Source: an uncultured Lachnospiraceae bacterium (GTDB lineage Bacteria > Bacillota > Clostridia > Lachnospirales > Lachnospiraceae). From it: 64,000 nucleotides of DNA. This document shows, piece after piece, positions 17,503 to 26,267 of this stretch (positions are counted from its first letter, which is position 1; each line of letters opens with the position of its first letter). Where the stretch lies: NCBI GenBank assembly GCA_910587045.1, contig CAJULG010000001.1, forward strand, positions 250,116 through 314,115. Reading direction: 5' to 3'. Made by a program: the position numbers and the translations under genes. The notes under the pieces are model-generated. The model ran no database searches. It worked only from the letters and a program-made list of their open reading frames with translations, and was not told the DNA's origin.

Positions 17503-18483
17503 TTACACGTTATATATATCCGTCTTATACGATTGCAGATTATCCCGCAACCAGGCTATGGTCTCTTCAATTCCCTGAGAAAAGGTATACTGTGGTCTCC
17601 AGTCTGTCAGTTCCATTATCTTCTTATTGCAGCCTAATAGCCGGTTTACCTCACTCTTTTCCGGACGCAGGCGTTGTTCATCACATACGATCTTTGCCTT
17701 CGGATTGATCTGCTTTATAATTTCCTCTGCCAGTTCACCGATGGATATTTCCTGCTGGGTCGCAATATTAATTTCCTGACCTATGGTCTTATCTGATTTT
17801 GCTATGGCAATGAATCCATTTGCAGTATCCTTTACAAAATTAAAATCCCGTGTTGGAGTAAGAGAACCTAACCGGATTTCCTCCTTTCCGGATAACAGTT
17901 GTGTGATGATCGTAGGAATGACCGCCCTTGCTGACTGCCTTGGCCCATACGTGTTAAATGGTCTTACGATCGTAACCGGCATTTCAAAGCTCCGGTAAAA
18001 GCTTTCCGCCAGTCTGTCCGCTCCGATCTTCGTTGCAGAATACGGAGATTGTCCCTGATACGGATGCTTCTCATCAATGGGAACATACTGCGCAGTTCCA
18101 TATACCTCTGACGTAGAGGTGATCATGATTTTCTCTGTATCCAGCTTTCTTGCTGCCTGTAACACATTTAAAGTTCCCTTAATATTCGTATCCACATAAG
18201 AATCCGGTGAATGATAGCTAAATGGAATGGCGATCAATGCTGCCAGATGAAACACCTGCTCCACCCCCTTCATTGCCTCATACACGCCATTGGGATCACG
18301 GATATCACCACTGAATATCTCGATCTGATCCAGCTTATCCTTCGGCAGAGTATCCAGCCATCCCCAGTTATTAAAGGAATTATAATAGGTAAATGCTTTT
18401 ACGTCATACCCCTGTTCCACCAGGAGCTCTGTTAAATGACTTCCAATAAATCCGTCTGAACCCGTTACTAATACCTTTTTCAT
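17503..18483 (-). CDS. LegB-like NAD-dependent 4,6-dehydratase
   Basis: This 326-aa extended short-chain dehydrogenase has G-S-D-G-F-I-G-S-H at 8-16, T-S-T-S-E-V-Y-G and the catalytic Y-S-A-T-K. It closely fits the LegB subgroup (GDP-GlcNAc 4,6-dehydratase of legionaminic acid synthesis), which keeps I-A-L-I-A-I-P-F-S-Y-H type residues after the first domain. It lies just upstream of the PtmE- and NeuB-like genes. Its start overlaps the flippase stop by 4 nt (ATGA). Confidence 0.83.
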   Translation of the reverse strand: MKKVLVTGSDGFIGSHLTELLVEQGYDVKAFTYYNSFNNWGWLDTLPKDKLDQIEIFSGDIRDPNGVYEAMKGVEQVFHLAALIAIPFSYHSPDSYVDTNIKGTLNVLQAARKLDTEKIMITSTSEVYGTAQYVPIDEKHPYQGQSPYSATKIGADRLAESFYRSFEMPVTIVRPFNTYGPRQSARAVIPTIITQLLSGKEEIRLGSLTPTRDFNFVKDTANGFIAIAKSDKTIGQEINIATQQEISIGELAEEIIKQINPKAKIVCDEQRLRPEKSEVNRLLGCNKKIMELTDWRPQYTFSQGIEETIAWLRDNLQSYKTDIYNV

Positions 18484-19988
18484 CTCTTCCTCCTCGTCTT
18501 AACATAATTTATCAGTAATTTTTCCTGCAGGATTACCATAACAAGAGCATATATTACAGTTCCTGTCGTCACACTTACTACCAGTCTCAGAATGATCCCC
18601 CAGGTTCCCATGACCTGATTCAGGAACACCAGGCACAGGCTCATGATCAAAGCCCCAATACCTGCCTTACATCCGGTCAGCAGAATCTCTCTTCCTCCAA
18701 AGTTTCCGATCCGCCGGTGCAGACTGAGCAGAAACAAAAGCAATGTCACAAAGGAAGATACAGTGGTCGCCAATGCAAGTCCCACATGAGCAAGTGAACG
18801 AACCAGAACAATATCCAGAATAATATTTACAGCAATCCCGCCCATAGAATTCAGCATGGTTATCTTCGTTTCCTTCCTTGCATAAAAGACCTTTTCACAG
18901 ATGATTCGTAAGCTGATGGGAATTGCACAACCGGCATATGCGATCAGAGATTCGGATGTAAGCTGTACTGCTTCACTGGTAAAGGCCCCCCGAAAGAACA
19001 AAAGTTCAATGATCGGCTTCGCCAGAACGATCACTCCGCCAACCACTGGGAAAACCACGATCTCTACCATCCGAAGGACTGTCGTTAATACACGCTTTAA
19101 ATCCGCTTCCTTCTCTTCCACAACATAACCAGCAAATCTGGGATATATGATCGTAGCGATCGGCGCCACCAGACTGGCATGGATCATGGACATCACTTTA
19201 AATGAATAATCCAGAGCAGTAATTCCTCCAGCCGGTAACAAGGATGCTACACTTTTATCCACCATTGAATTGATCTCAAATATAATCTGTCCAACAAATA
19301 CCGGAATTATCATGAAAAGGATCCTTTTCATATCCTCATCATGCAGATTAATATTCGGCCGAAAGCGAAAGCCCTTTTTATATGCCGGTATGCCAAAATA
19401 CGGAATATAAACAGCATACCCAAGAACCGTTCCCCAGGCCATATATAATAAAGTATCATTACTGCTGAACCAGATGGAGAATGCAATGATCAGATTCGTT
19501 GGTATGGTCATGGCACCTACCAGATAAAAGCTTTCATTCGCCTGCAAATATCCCTGAAGAATATATGTAATTCCCATGAATACCATCACCAATGCCATAA
19601 TATGAAACATTTCTTTGGCTAACTGGAACGCTGCAGCATCAAATCCCACTGCAAACACCTTTAAAATAGCATCATCAAACAACCAGCAGAATCCAATCAG
19701 AACACAGGACAGGATAAAGACTACTGTAATAAGGTTCCCGTTAAATGAACGGACCTTTGCCTTATTCTTTTCCTGCATTTCCTTATAAAATGGTATATAA
19801 CAGGTATAGAGCGCTGTTACGACACCGCTGAATAATACAGTGGGAATGGAGATGGATACCAGAAATGCATCACTGATATAGGTGGCCCCGTAACAGCTTG
19901 TCAAAATGATATCCCGTCCAAATGCTACCACTTTAGAAACAAACATGATTATAATTAGGATTATAGTGGATTTATATAAATGCCTCAT
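18480..19988 (-). CDS. MurJ/MviN-family lipid-linked oligosaccharide flippase (Wzx role)
   Basis: This 502-aa protein has about 14 predicted TM helices and the MurJ/MviN pattern (V-A-F-G-R-D near the start, S-D-A-F-L-V-S, the conserved A-P-I-A-T-I-I-Y-P-R-F motif). In this position it most likely flips the undecaprenyl-linked repeat unit for the neighbouring Wzy-like polymerase. It overlaps the Wzy-like gene and the LegB-like gene by 4 nt each, so all three are coupled. A second, unrelated-looking flippase is at 54548. Confidence 0.85.
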   Translation of the reverse strand: MRHLYKSTIILIIIMFVSKVVAFGRDIILTSCYGATYISDAFLVSISIPTVLFSGVVTALYTCYIPFYKEMQEKNKAKVRSFNGNLITVVFILSCVLIGFCWLFDDAILKVFAVGFDAAAFQLAKEMFHIMALVMVFMGITYILQGYLQANESFYLVGAMTIPTNLIIAFSIWFSSNDTLLYMAWGTVLGYAVYIPYFGIPAYKKGFRFRPNINLHDEDMKRILFMIIPVFVGQIIFEINSMVDKSVASLLPAGGITALDYSFKVMSMIHASLVAPIATIIYPRFAGYVVEEKEADLKRVLTTVLRMVEIVVFPVVGGVIVLAKPIIELLFFRGAFTSEAVQLTSESLIAYAGCAIPISLRIICEKVFYARKETKITMLNSMGGIAVNIILDIVLVRSLAHVGLALATTVSSFVTLLLFLLSLHRRIGNFGGREILLTGCKAGIGALIMSLCLVFLNQVMGTWGIILRLVVSVTTGTVIYALVMVILQEKLLINYVKTRRKR

Positions 19989-21205
19989 ATAGCCCTCTCC
20001 AAAACTGTGCTGCTACGCTGATCCACGATTACAAATGCCATGCCAATAAAGAACCACCAGATTGGTGTTACAGTCAGGCTTGCCCCCAAAAAAGAGGTCA
20101 GGATTGCATTCACCAGCAAGATCACAAACGGTTTTTCCCAGCTTTCTAAATACCCCTTCATGCCGTATACCATACCCTTCACAGCCTTCCAGCATAGAAT
20201 CCCGTATATGGAAACAGAAGCAAAAATCCCGCCCGTCATGACATACCCCAAAGGTGAAAAATGACTGTAGTGCCTGTAAAGCTCTTTCACCCATACCATA
20301 CCGCCAAAACCGATCCCCGTCAGCCACATGGATGGATTTTGATTAATATAATCAACGATCACTTCTATTTCATAATTTCTGCCGCTGGTTGCCGCATACA
20401 GATCTGCGCCTTCTCCAAACATATTCGTCAGAGTCAACACCATTCTCGCAAAAATATTCGTTTTCAGAAACAGAAAAACCGCTGCAAACACCGCTCCCAT
20501 GGTCATCAAAAGATGAACTGCAGCCACTTTCCGGCGGCGGTTCAGCATACACAGGCTACAGATCCATGCAAGAACAACAGCAAGCAAAATGGCACGTTTA
20601 CCACTCAGCACACTCATAGCGAGTGCCACATACCCCCATATGATCTGTCCCAGGGAGTTGCTGCACAATAAGAATGGCTCTGCATACATGCCCCACGGAG
20701 TACCTAATGCATTGTAACGCATACCTCCCTGTGAGTACAGAATCCGGAATACCACCACGCTTATAGAATACAGGATCAAGCCCGCCAGCATCATCGTATA
20801 CATAAAGGATCGCAGCTTTCTATTTTCTTGATATTCCTGATAGAAATAATAAGAGAATGCCATCATGATAACAGGCATCAGATAGGTGAATATATGAACC
20901 AGAAATTTTGAATTAAACTGCCGGTATACAATCCCTGTCAGCATTCCTACCATACAGAAAAACAAAAACACATAGGACAGCCAATTCATTTTTACTCTTT
21001 TTTCAACAAAAAGCAAATATACGATCGCAATGATCAGTTCCAGGATTGTGGTGATCTTAAATAAAGCCGTGATCCCCACATATGCAATGGAGTAAGCGGA
21101 CAAAAAGGTTGCAACCGTATTCAAAATACCGTCTGCCAGCATAGCAATTACAAATAAGTAAAACCATATTGATTTTGTGGTCATATTATTCTTCAGCTTT
21201 TGCAT
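19985..21205 (-). CDS. Wzy-like O-antigen/capsule polymerase
   Basis: This 406-aa protein has about 11 hydrophobic helices and one long extracytoplasmic loop (around residues 260-310), the layout of Wzy/WaaL-type polymerases. Sequence conservation in this family is too low for a motif call. Context supports it: it lies between a polysaccharide transferase and a Wzx-like flippase, with a Wzz-like gene downstream. Two starts are possible: 21205 (GGAGGA, long 12-nt spacer) or 21184 (1 nt past the upstream stop, weak site). Confidence 0.75.
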   Translation of the reverse strand: MQKLKNNMTTKSIWFYLFVIAMLADGILNTVATFLSAYSIAYVGITALFKITTILELIIAIVYLLFVEKRVKMNWLSYVFLFFCMVGMLTGIVYRQFNSKFLVHIFTYLMPVIMMAFSYYFYQEYQENRKLRSFMYTMMLAGLILYSISVVVFRILYSQGGMRYNALGTPWGMYAEPFLLCSNSLGQIIWGYVALAMSVLSGKRAILLAVVLAWICSLCMLNRRRKVAAVHLLMTMGAVFAAVFLFLKTNIFARMVLTLTNMFGEGADLYAATSGRNYEIEVIVDYINQNPSMWLTGIGFGGMVWVKELYRHYSHFSPLGYVMTGGIFASVSIYGILCWKAVKGMVYGMKGYLESWEKPFVILLVNAILTSFLGASLTVTPIWWFFIGMAFVIVDQRSSTVLERAI

Positions 21206-22496
21206 TTACTTTATAAATCCTCCGCATTTCTTCTGCAATCTCTTTTAAATCACTTTTTTCAATATCCCGTCCTGCCGTAGAATTCGCAGGGAATGTTCCT
21301 TTCAGGATCTGACGCAGGATTTCCCTGTCATGATCACCGGAATCCTCTGTCGCCAGATCCTGGTGCTGTAATTGAGATACCTTTACCAGATTCCTGCTTG
21401 TATGACTGTAATAATTTTCCGTTACAGAGAAAACCCTTTTTCCTCTTAATAATGCTTCCACACCGACGGATCCGGTATACACCAGGACATTATGAATCTG
21501 ACGCATGAGCAGGTTACTGTTTTCATACGGATGGATCAATATGACATTACCACAGTCCCGTAATCTTTGATAAAAGGATATTGTGCGCTTTCCATACATG
21601 GCCGGATGTTCTTTTAACACGAAGGTAATAGCAGGATCCGAATTCGAAATAAACCTTATGATAGAATCCTCATACAGCGCAAAGTCCGGCTGGTCACACC
21701 AGTAATCAACGGTCGCTTCTGGTACATAATGCAGTGGCATATAGACCTCATCTCCCTGCAGACGAATATCCGAAAGCTTTTTATAATAGCTTTCGGCCCG
21801 TTTCACAGAGTATGCCCGATAAGAACCTCCGGTAAAGGAACATGTATTATAATGATAATTCCAGGGATCCTTTTCCTTTCGCTTTTTATACGGAAAATAC
21901 AGTCGTTCTATCAGTCTCCGCCGGATAAAATACTTTCTGGTATCCCATATTTTTTTCTCACGATTTAACGCAAAGTTCACCTTATAAGAATCGTCAGTCA
22001 GCATGTCCAGCACACGATCAACCTCTTCATCCGAAACCTCCCGCTTTGCATCATATAATTCTCCTCTTCTGGTAAACCGGCTGTATCCTCTGGCAAAAAA
22101 TGTAACCAGGGAAAAATACTGACATCCCATCCTTCTTGCCATTCGCTCAATAATATCCATCGTATAACAATCGATCAGTGGAGAAACCACCGCGTCATAA
22201 TGCTCCAATTTCCATCTTTTCTCTAATCCATTCCAGAACCTTCGGGATAATTCCTCCGCCTTCTCCTGTGGAATACTGCGCAGAAAGCGACAGCGAAGAC
22301 GGATGTCTTCCTGTTCTGCTTCATATGCTTCTGACATCTGATCATAATCCGAATTATAGATATATTCACCGCTCCATATATTACCCAGACCGCGGAAATC
22401 TGAGATTATATCGACTTCCGGTTGACTAAAGGCCATCCGGATCAGTTGCAGATAAAAGTCCTTATTCCATTGCCTGACATATACCAACACCTTCAT
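21186..22496 (-). CDS. KpsC/KpsS-like capsule polysaccharide transferase
   Basis: This 436-aa protein has no membrane segment. The C-terminal half has the look of the Capsule_synth family: F-V-L-K-E-H-P-A, then I-H-P-Y-E-N-S-N-L-L and V-Y-T-G-S-V-G-V-E-A-L-L-R-G-K-R-V-F, corresponding to the conserved glycine-glutamate site that binds the nucleotide. Family members are Kdo transferases, which use CMP-activated acidic sugars, so it is a candidate for transferring the nonulosonate made by this locus. The start at 22496, 1 nt after the preceding stop, replaces a 65-residue antisense-like extension from 22691. Confidence 0.65.
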   Translation of the reverse strand: MKVLVYVRQWNKDFYLQLIRMAFSQPEVDIISDFRGLGNIWSGEYIYNSDYDQMSEAYEAEQEDIRLRCRFLRSIPQEKAEELSRRFWNGLEKRWKLEHYDAVVSPLIDCYTMDIIERMARRMGCQYFSLVTFFARGYSRFTRRGELYDAKREVSDEEVDRVLDMLTDDSYKVNFALNREKKIWDTRKYFIRRRLIERLYFPYKKRKEKDPWNYHYNTCSFTGGSYRAYSVKRAESYYKKLSDIRLQGDEVYMPLHYVPEATVDYWCDQPDFALYEDSIIRFISNSDPAITFVLKEHPAMYGKRTISFYQRLRDCGNVILIHPYENSNLLMRQIHNVLVYTGSVGVEALLRGKRVFSVTENYYSHTSRNLVKVSQLQHQDLATEDSGDHDREILRQILKGTFPANSTAGRDIEKSDLKEIAEEMRRIYKVNAKAEE

Positions 22497-22497
22497 C

Positions 22498-23721
22498 TTA
22501 TGCCTCCATTGCCCAGTTTTCAATCTGTACACAGACCCGGTCAACATTATACTGTGAGACCAGCACATGATAACCGTTCTCACCCATCTGCTGCCGCACC
22601 TCTTTCTGCATCCGGCAAATTTGGCGGATCTGCTTTTGAAACGCCGGAATCTGGCTGCTTTCACACCACCAGCCAAAGTTGCCATCCTCAATTACCTTAC
22701 CAACATCTGTATTGGGATCCGTCACTGCGAGTACCGGCATTCCTGCCTGCATATAAGAAAGCAGTCTGCTTGGAAAATTGGGTATCGTGAACCGGTAATC
22801 CAGAAACAGCATTCCCACGTCACAGCTTCCAACCATTTGATCATAATCTTCCTTGGGCAGACGGCTCATCAGTTTCACATTCTTCTGTTTCTCATTTTTC
22901 ATAAATGCATCCAGCTTACCAAATTCTGTTCCATCACCCACGATCAAAAAGAATACATCCGGATTATCCTTCTGACTTTTTAAACATTGGATCAGGAAAT
23001 CAATTCCCTGGGGTCGTCCCAGATTACCCCCATACACAAACACGATTGCTTCAAGCGGTATCTCATACTTTAGCCGCATTGCCTTCCTGTTTTCAGAAGA
23101 AACGGAACAATCCTGCACTTCAATGCTGTTCGGACAGATTTCTACCCTGTCTGCCGGAATTTCCGGATTATGCTTTAATACATAGTCAACATTCGCCTGG
23201 GACATACAGCCGATCCGGTCGGATAAGGCGTACAGCTTTTTCTCTTTCTTCCGAAAATACCGATATAATAATCCGGAAATTCCCTGCTTACGCATCATCC
23301 CGATATCCACCGCATTCTGTGGAAATATGTCCTTCAGCATGAGATAGGTTTTTGCATGATCCCGACGCTTTACGAATTCCACTACTCCGGCAATGGTGAT
23401 AGGCGGTGTGGAATACAGACACAGATCAAAGCTCTTGTCCGGGAAATACTTACGGATTGCTTTCTGAAACTGAGCTTCCAGCAACACAGTAGATATCCCT
23501 TTTTCAATTACGTTGGTCTTCTGAATGTTTCCAGTCCTCACACGTAATATATGACAGTTCCCTTCCTGGATCATGCCGGTCTGTATTCCGGTTCTACGCT
23601 CTGCCGGAGATACGATATACACCTCATGCCCGTTTTTCATAAACACACGCAGGAGATCCATATAAATATCTCTGTTCTGAACAGAATTATATGAACATAA
23701 TGTCAAAAACAGAATTCTCAT
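22498..23721 (-). CDS. GT4 glycosyltransferase, WbuB-like
   Basis: This GT-B fold protein of about 407 aa has L-F-L-T-L-C-S-Y-N at the start, a V-Y-G-G-N-L-G-R-P-Q-G phosphate-binding loop and a C-terminal S-R-L-L-S-Y-M-Q-A-G-M-P-V-L-A segment. The long N-terminal half resembles WbuB/WcaI-type transferases, some of which add L-FucNAc, a sugar this locus can make. It follows the PglC-like gene by 17 nt, so it may add the second sugar onto the diNAcBac lipid. The start at 23721 has GGAG 9 nt upstream. Confidence 0.8.
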   Translation of the reverse strand: MRILFLTLCSYNSVQNRDIYMDLLRVFMKNGHEVYIVSPAERRTGIQTGMIQEGNCHILRVRTGNIQKTNVIEKGISTVLLEAQFQKAIRKYFPDKSFDLCLYSTPPITIAGVVEFVKRRDHAKTYLMLKDIFPQNAVDIGMMRKQGISGLLYRYFRKKEKKLYALSDRIGCMSQANVDYVLKHNPEIPADRVEICPNSIEVQDCSVSSENRKAMRLKYEIPLEAIVFVYGGNLGRPQGIDFLIQCLKSQKDNPDVFFLIVGDGTEFGKLDAFMKNEKQKNVKLMSRLPKEDYDQMVGSCDVGMLFLDYRFTIPNFPSRLLSYMQAGMPVLAVTDPNTDVGKVIEDGNFGWWCESSQIPAFQKQIRQICRMQKEVRQQMGENGYHVLVSQYNVDRVCVQIENWAMEA

Positions 23722-23738
23722 CCTCATTTGCTCCTATA

Positions 23739-24344
23739 CTATTTATTCCCACGGAATTCTTCCATCGTCACTGAGGTTCCGCTGCTGATCCCTTCCTTTT
23801 TGAAAATAACGCGGATCGTCTTACCGATAATCTTCAGATCCTCCCAAAAGGTAACATGCTCTACGTATTTTACATCCCACTCGAATTTCTCTTCCCAGGA
23901 AATACTGTTCCTCCCATTCACCTGAGCCAGTCCCGTAATCCCCGGGCGGACATTGTGACGCATTCTTTGCCGCTCATTATAAAGCGGTAAATATCTTACC
24001 AGGAGCGGTCTTGGACCTACAATACTCATATCTCCCTTCAAAATATTAACCAGCTCCGGCAGTTCATCCAGACTGCTGCTCCGGAGACGCTTTCCAAACA
24101 CAGGAAGCCGCTGCTCATCCGGAAGCAGATTTCCATCCTGATCCCTCTCATCCGTCATAGAGCGAAACTTATACATACAAAATACTTTTTCATCTTTTCC
24201 CGGTCTTTCCTGTTTGAAGATCACTGGACTTCCCAGCTTTATCCTGATCAGGATTGTCAATAACAGAAATACCGGACTTAATATAATAATTGCCAGAAAC
24301 GAAAGAATCAGATCGATCCCGCGTTTTATAATCTTTTCATACAT
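23739..24344 (-). CDS. PglC/EpsL-like phosphoglycosyl transferase
   Basis: It starts the lipid-linked oligosaccharide by moving a sugar-1-phosphate onto undecaprenyl phosphate. The 201-aa length is that of minimal monotopic PglC enzymes. It has one N-terminal re-entrant membrane helix (about 10-32), the catalytic Asp-Glu dyad in S-L-D-E-L-P-E-L, V-G-P-R-P-L-L and R-P-G-I-T-G-L-A-Q-V. With the PglF, PglD and PglE homologues just upstream, the donor is probably UDP-N,N'-diacetylbacillosamine. Confidence 0.92.
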   Translation of the reverse strand: MYEKIIKRGIDLILSFLAIIILSPVFLLLTILIRIKLGSPVIFKQERPGKDEKVFCMYKFRSMTDERDQDGNLLPDEQRLPVFGKRLRSSSLDELPELVNILKGDMSIVGPRPLLVRYLPLYNERQRMRHNVRPGITGLAQVNGRNSISWEEKFEWDVKYVEHVTFWEDLKIIGKTIRVIFKKEGISSGTSVTMEEFRGNK

Positions 24345-24375
24345 ATTTTGCTCATTTCGTTATATTATAATTATT

Positions 24376-25563
24376 TTATTTTCGCCAAAGCTGTTTTATG
24401 ACACTGCAGATACGATCCAGATCCTCATCCGTCAGTTTGGTATCCGAAGGAATACAGACACCCCTGCGGAATAATGTTCCTGCCACACTATTATCCGCTC
24501 CCGTTTCTGCATCCACAATCTGCAAATCATTCATGTCAGAAATAAAATCACAGTTTGCAAAAACCGGCTGCAGATGCATCGGCTTCCAGACCGGCCTGCT
24601 TTCGATATCATCCTGCTCCAGTGCCAGCATGATATCAAGAGGCTTTACGTCACAGTGATCGGATAACTGTATGGTAGTCAGCCAGCAATTACTATATCCC
24701 TCTTCCAGTAAAGGCATGAATTCCAATCCCGGCAGATCCCCGATATGCTCCCGATAGTATGCATAAATATATCGTTTCTTTTCCACACGCTGATCCAGTA
24801 CCTTTAGCTGACCGCGTCCGATCCCCGCTACGATATTACTCATTCGATAATTATATCCCACTTCCTTATGCTGATACCATCTTGCCGGTTCCCGGGCCTG
24901 GGTTGCCCAGAAGAGTACCTTATTTGCTTTTTCCTCCGCATCCTCCGTATTCACCAGCAGCATACCACCACCGGAAGTCGTAATGATCTTATTTCCATTA
25001 AAGCTGATAATACCATAATCACCAAAGGTTCCTGTGTACCGGTTCTTATATTTCGTTCCCAGGCTTTCTGCCGCATCCTCAATTAAAGGAACATCGTACC
25101 GTTTACACAATGCCGCAATCTCCTCGATTGCAGCACATAACCCGTATAAATGAACTACGATGACAGCCTTGGGCTTCTTTCCTGCCTTTTCATATTTTTC
25201 GAAAGCCTTCTGCAATGCAGACACACTCATATTCCAGGTTCTTTCATCACTGTCAATAAATACCGGATCTGCCTTTTCATAAGTAATCGGGTTCGCTGTT
25301 GCAGAAAAAGTAAGGGACTGACAGAATACGATATCCCCCTGCTTTACTCCAACTGCCTTCAATGCCATATGTATCGCAGCAGTTCCGGCGGATAATGCTA
25401 CAGCCTTCTTTACACCCAGCTTTTCAGCCATTTCCAGTTCGAATTCCGTTACATTCTTTCCCAGGGGTGCAATCCAGTTCGTATCAAACGCCTCCTGAAT
25501 AAACTCCTGTTCATATCCCTCTGCACTCATTTGCGGAGAAGACAAAAAAATATGCTCCTTCAT
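24376..25563 (-). CDS. PLP aminotransferase, PglE/EpsN-like
   Basis: It converts UDP-4-keto-6-deoxy-GlcNAc to the 4-amino sugar, the second step of bacillosamine synthesis. The 395-aa DegT/DnrJ/EryC1 protein closely follows Bacillus EpsN (L-S-S-P-Q-M-S near the start, N-W-I-A-P-L-G, F-C-Q-S-L-T-F). The PLP lysine is K192 in F-N-G-N-K and the PLP-ring aspartate is D163 in I-E-D-A-A-E-S. It sits between the PglD- and PglC-like genes. LegC (legionaminate aminotransferase) is related, but this gene belongs to the Pgl set by position. Confidence 0.9.
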   Translation of the reverse strand: MKEHIFLSSPQMSAEGYEQEFIQEAFDTNWIAPLGKNVTEFELEMAEKLGVKKAVALSAGTAAIHMALKAVGVKQGDIVFCQSLTFSATANPITYEKADPVFIDSDERTWNMSVSALQKAFEKYEKAGKKPKAVIVVHLYGLCAAIEEIAALCKRYDVPLIEDAAESLGTKYKNRYTGTFGDYGIISFNGNKIITTSGGGMLLVNTEDAEEKANKVLFWATQAREPARWYQHKEVGYNYRMSNIVAGIGRGQLKVLDQRVEKKRYIYAYYREHIGDLPGLEFMPLLEEGYSNCWLTTIQLSDHCDVKPLDIMLALEQDDIESRPVWKPMHLQPVFANCDFISDMNDLQIVDAETGADNSVAGTLFRRGVCIPSDTKLTDEDLDRICSVIKQLWRK

Positions 25564-25586
25564 ATCTTATCACTCGCTTTCCTTCA

Positions 25587-26255
25587 TCAATCAGATCTGT
25601 TTTCCCCATGCTTTGCAAATTTCACTGGATGAGCCGGTACACCCACTGCTGTACATTCTGCAGGTATATTATGTATTACAACAGCACCCGCTCCTATCAC
25701 TGCATTCTCACCTATCGTCATTCCCTGAATGATCTTACTTCCGGTTCCGATTTCTGCTCCTGTCTCTATCCTTGTACATCCAGAAATATTTACACCGGGA
25801 TAAACTGTTGTAAAAGATCCCAGCACTGCGTCATGTCCTACTGTACAGGAGAGATTTATAATTACGAAATCATCAATAATGATATTTACAGTCAGTATAT
25901 TTCCTGCACAGATTATATTTCCTTCTCCCATTGTTATAAAGGGAGACATCTTTACACCTGGGTCAATCAGATTGGGAAATATAAACCTTCCTGCCTTTTT
26001 TATTTCTGTAATGATCCTCCTTCTTAGCATGGCAGAGCCAATTGCACAAACAACTGCAGTGGCATCCTTATACTCTTTCAGCTTATCCATTCCGCCAAGC
26101 ACCGGATAACCGTTGATGACGGTTCCCGGCTCCATACCATCATCCAGATACCCCTCAATATGCCATATCGGTTTCTCCTGATTAATACGTTCAATCAGCC
26201 ATTGTACCTCTCTGCCAAATCCTCCGGCTCCAAATATCAAAATATCTTTCATCAC
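25587..26255 (-). CDS. PglD/EpsM-like 4-N-acetyltransferase
   Basis: This 222-aa protein combines an N-terminal Rossmann-like domain (I-L-I-F-G-A-G-G-F-G-R-E) with a C-terminal left-handed beta helix. The catalytic-type His lies in C-T-V-G-H-D-A-V-L-G, and G-V-P-A-H-P-V-K closes the helix. In the Pgl pathway it acetylates the 4-amino group to give UDP-N,N'-diacetylbacillosamine. The neighbours are its pathway partners. Confidence 0.88.
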   Translation of the reverse strand: MMKDILIFGAGGFGREVQWLIERINQEKPIWHIEGYLDDGMEPGTVINGYPVLGGMDKLKEYKDATAVVCAIGSAMLRRRIITEIKKAGRFIFPNLIDPGVKMSPFITMGEGNIICAGNILTVNIIIDDFVIINLSCTVGHDAVLGSFTTVYPGVNISGCTRIETGAEIGTGSKIIQGMTIGENAVIGAGAVVIHNIPAECTAVGVPAHPVKFAKHGENRSD

Positions 26256-26267
26256 ATCACCTTGATC

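Noticed and set aside
22497..22691. 65-residue N-terminal extension of the KpsC/S-like protein
   Set aside because: It lies entirely over the preceding GT4 gene in another frame and is Arg/Cys-rich; the ATG at 22496 directly after that stop is the natural start.
24376..25563. Legionaminate aminotransferase LegC
   Set aside because: It lies between PglD- and PglC-like genes and closely follows EpsN motifs, so the bacillosamine role is favoured; dual use remains possible.
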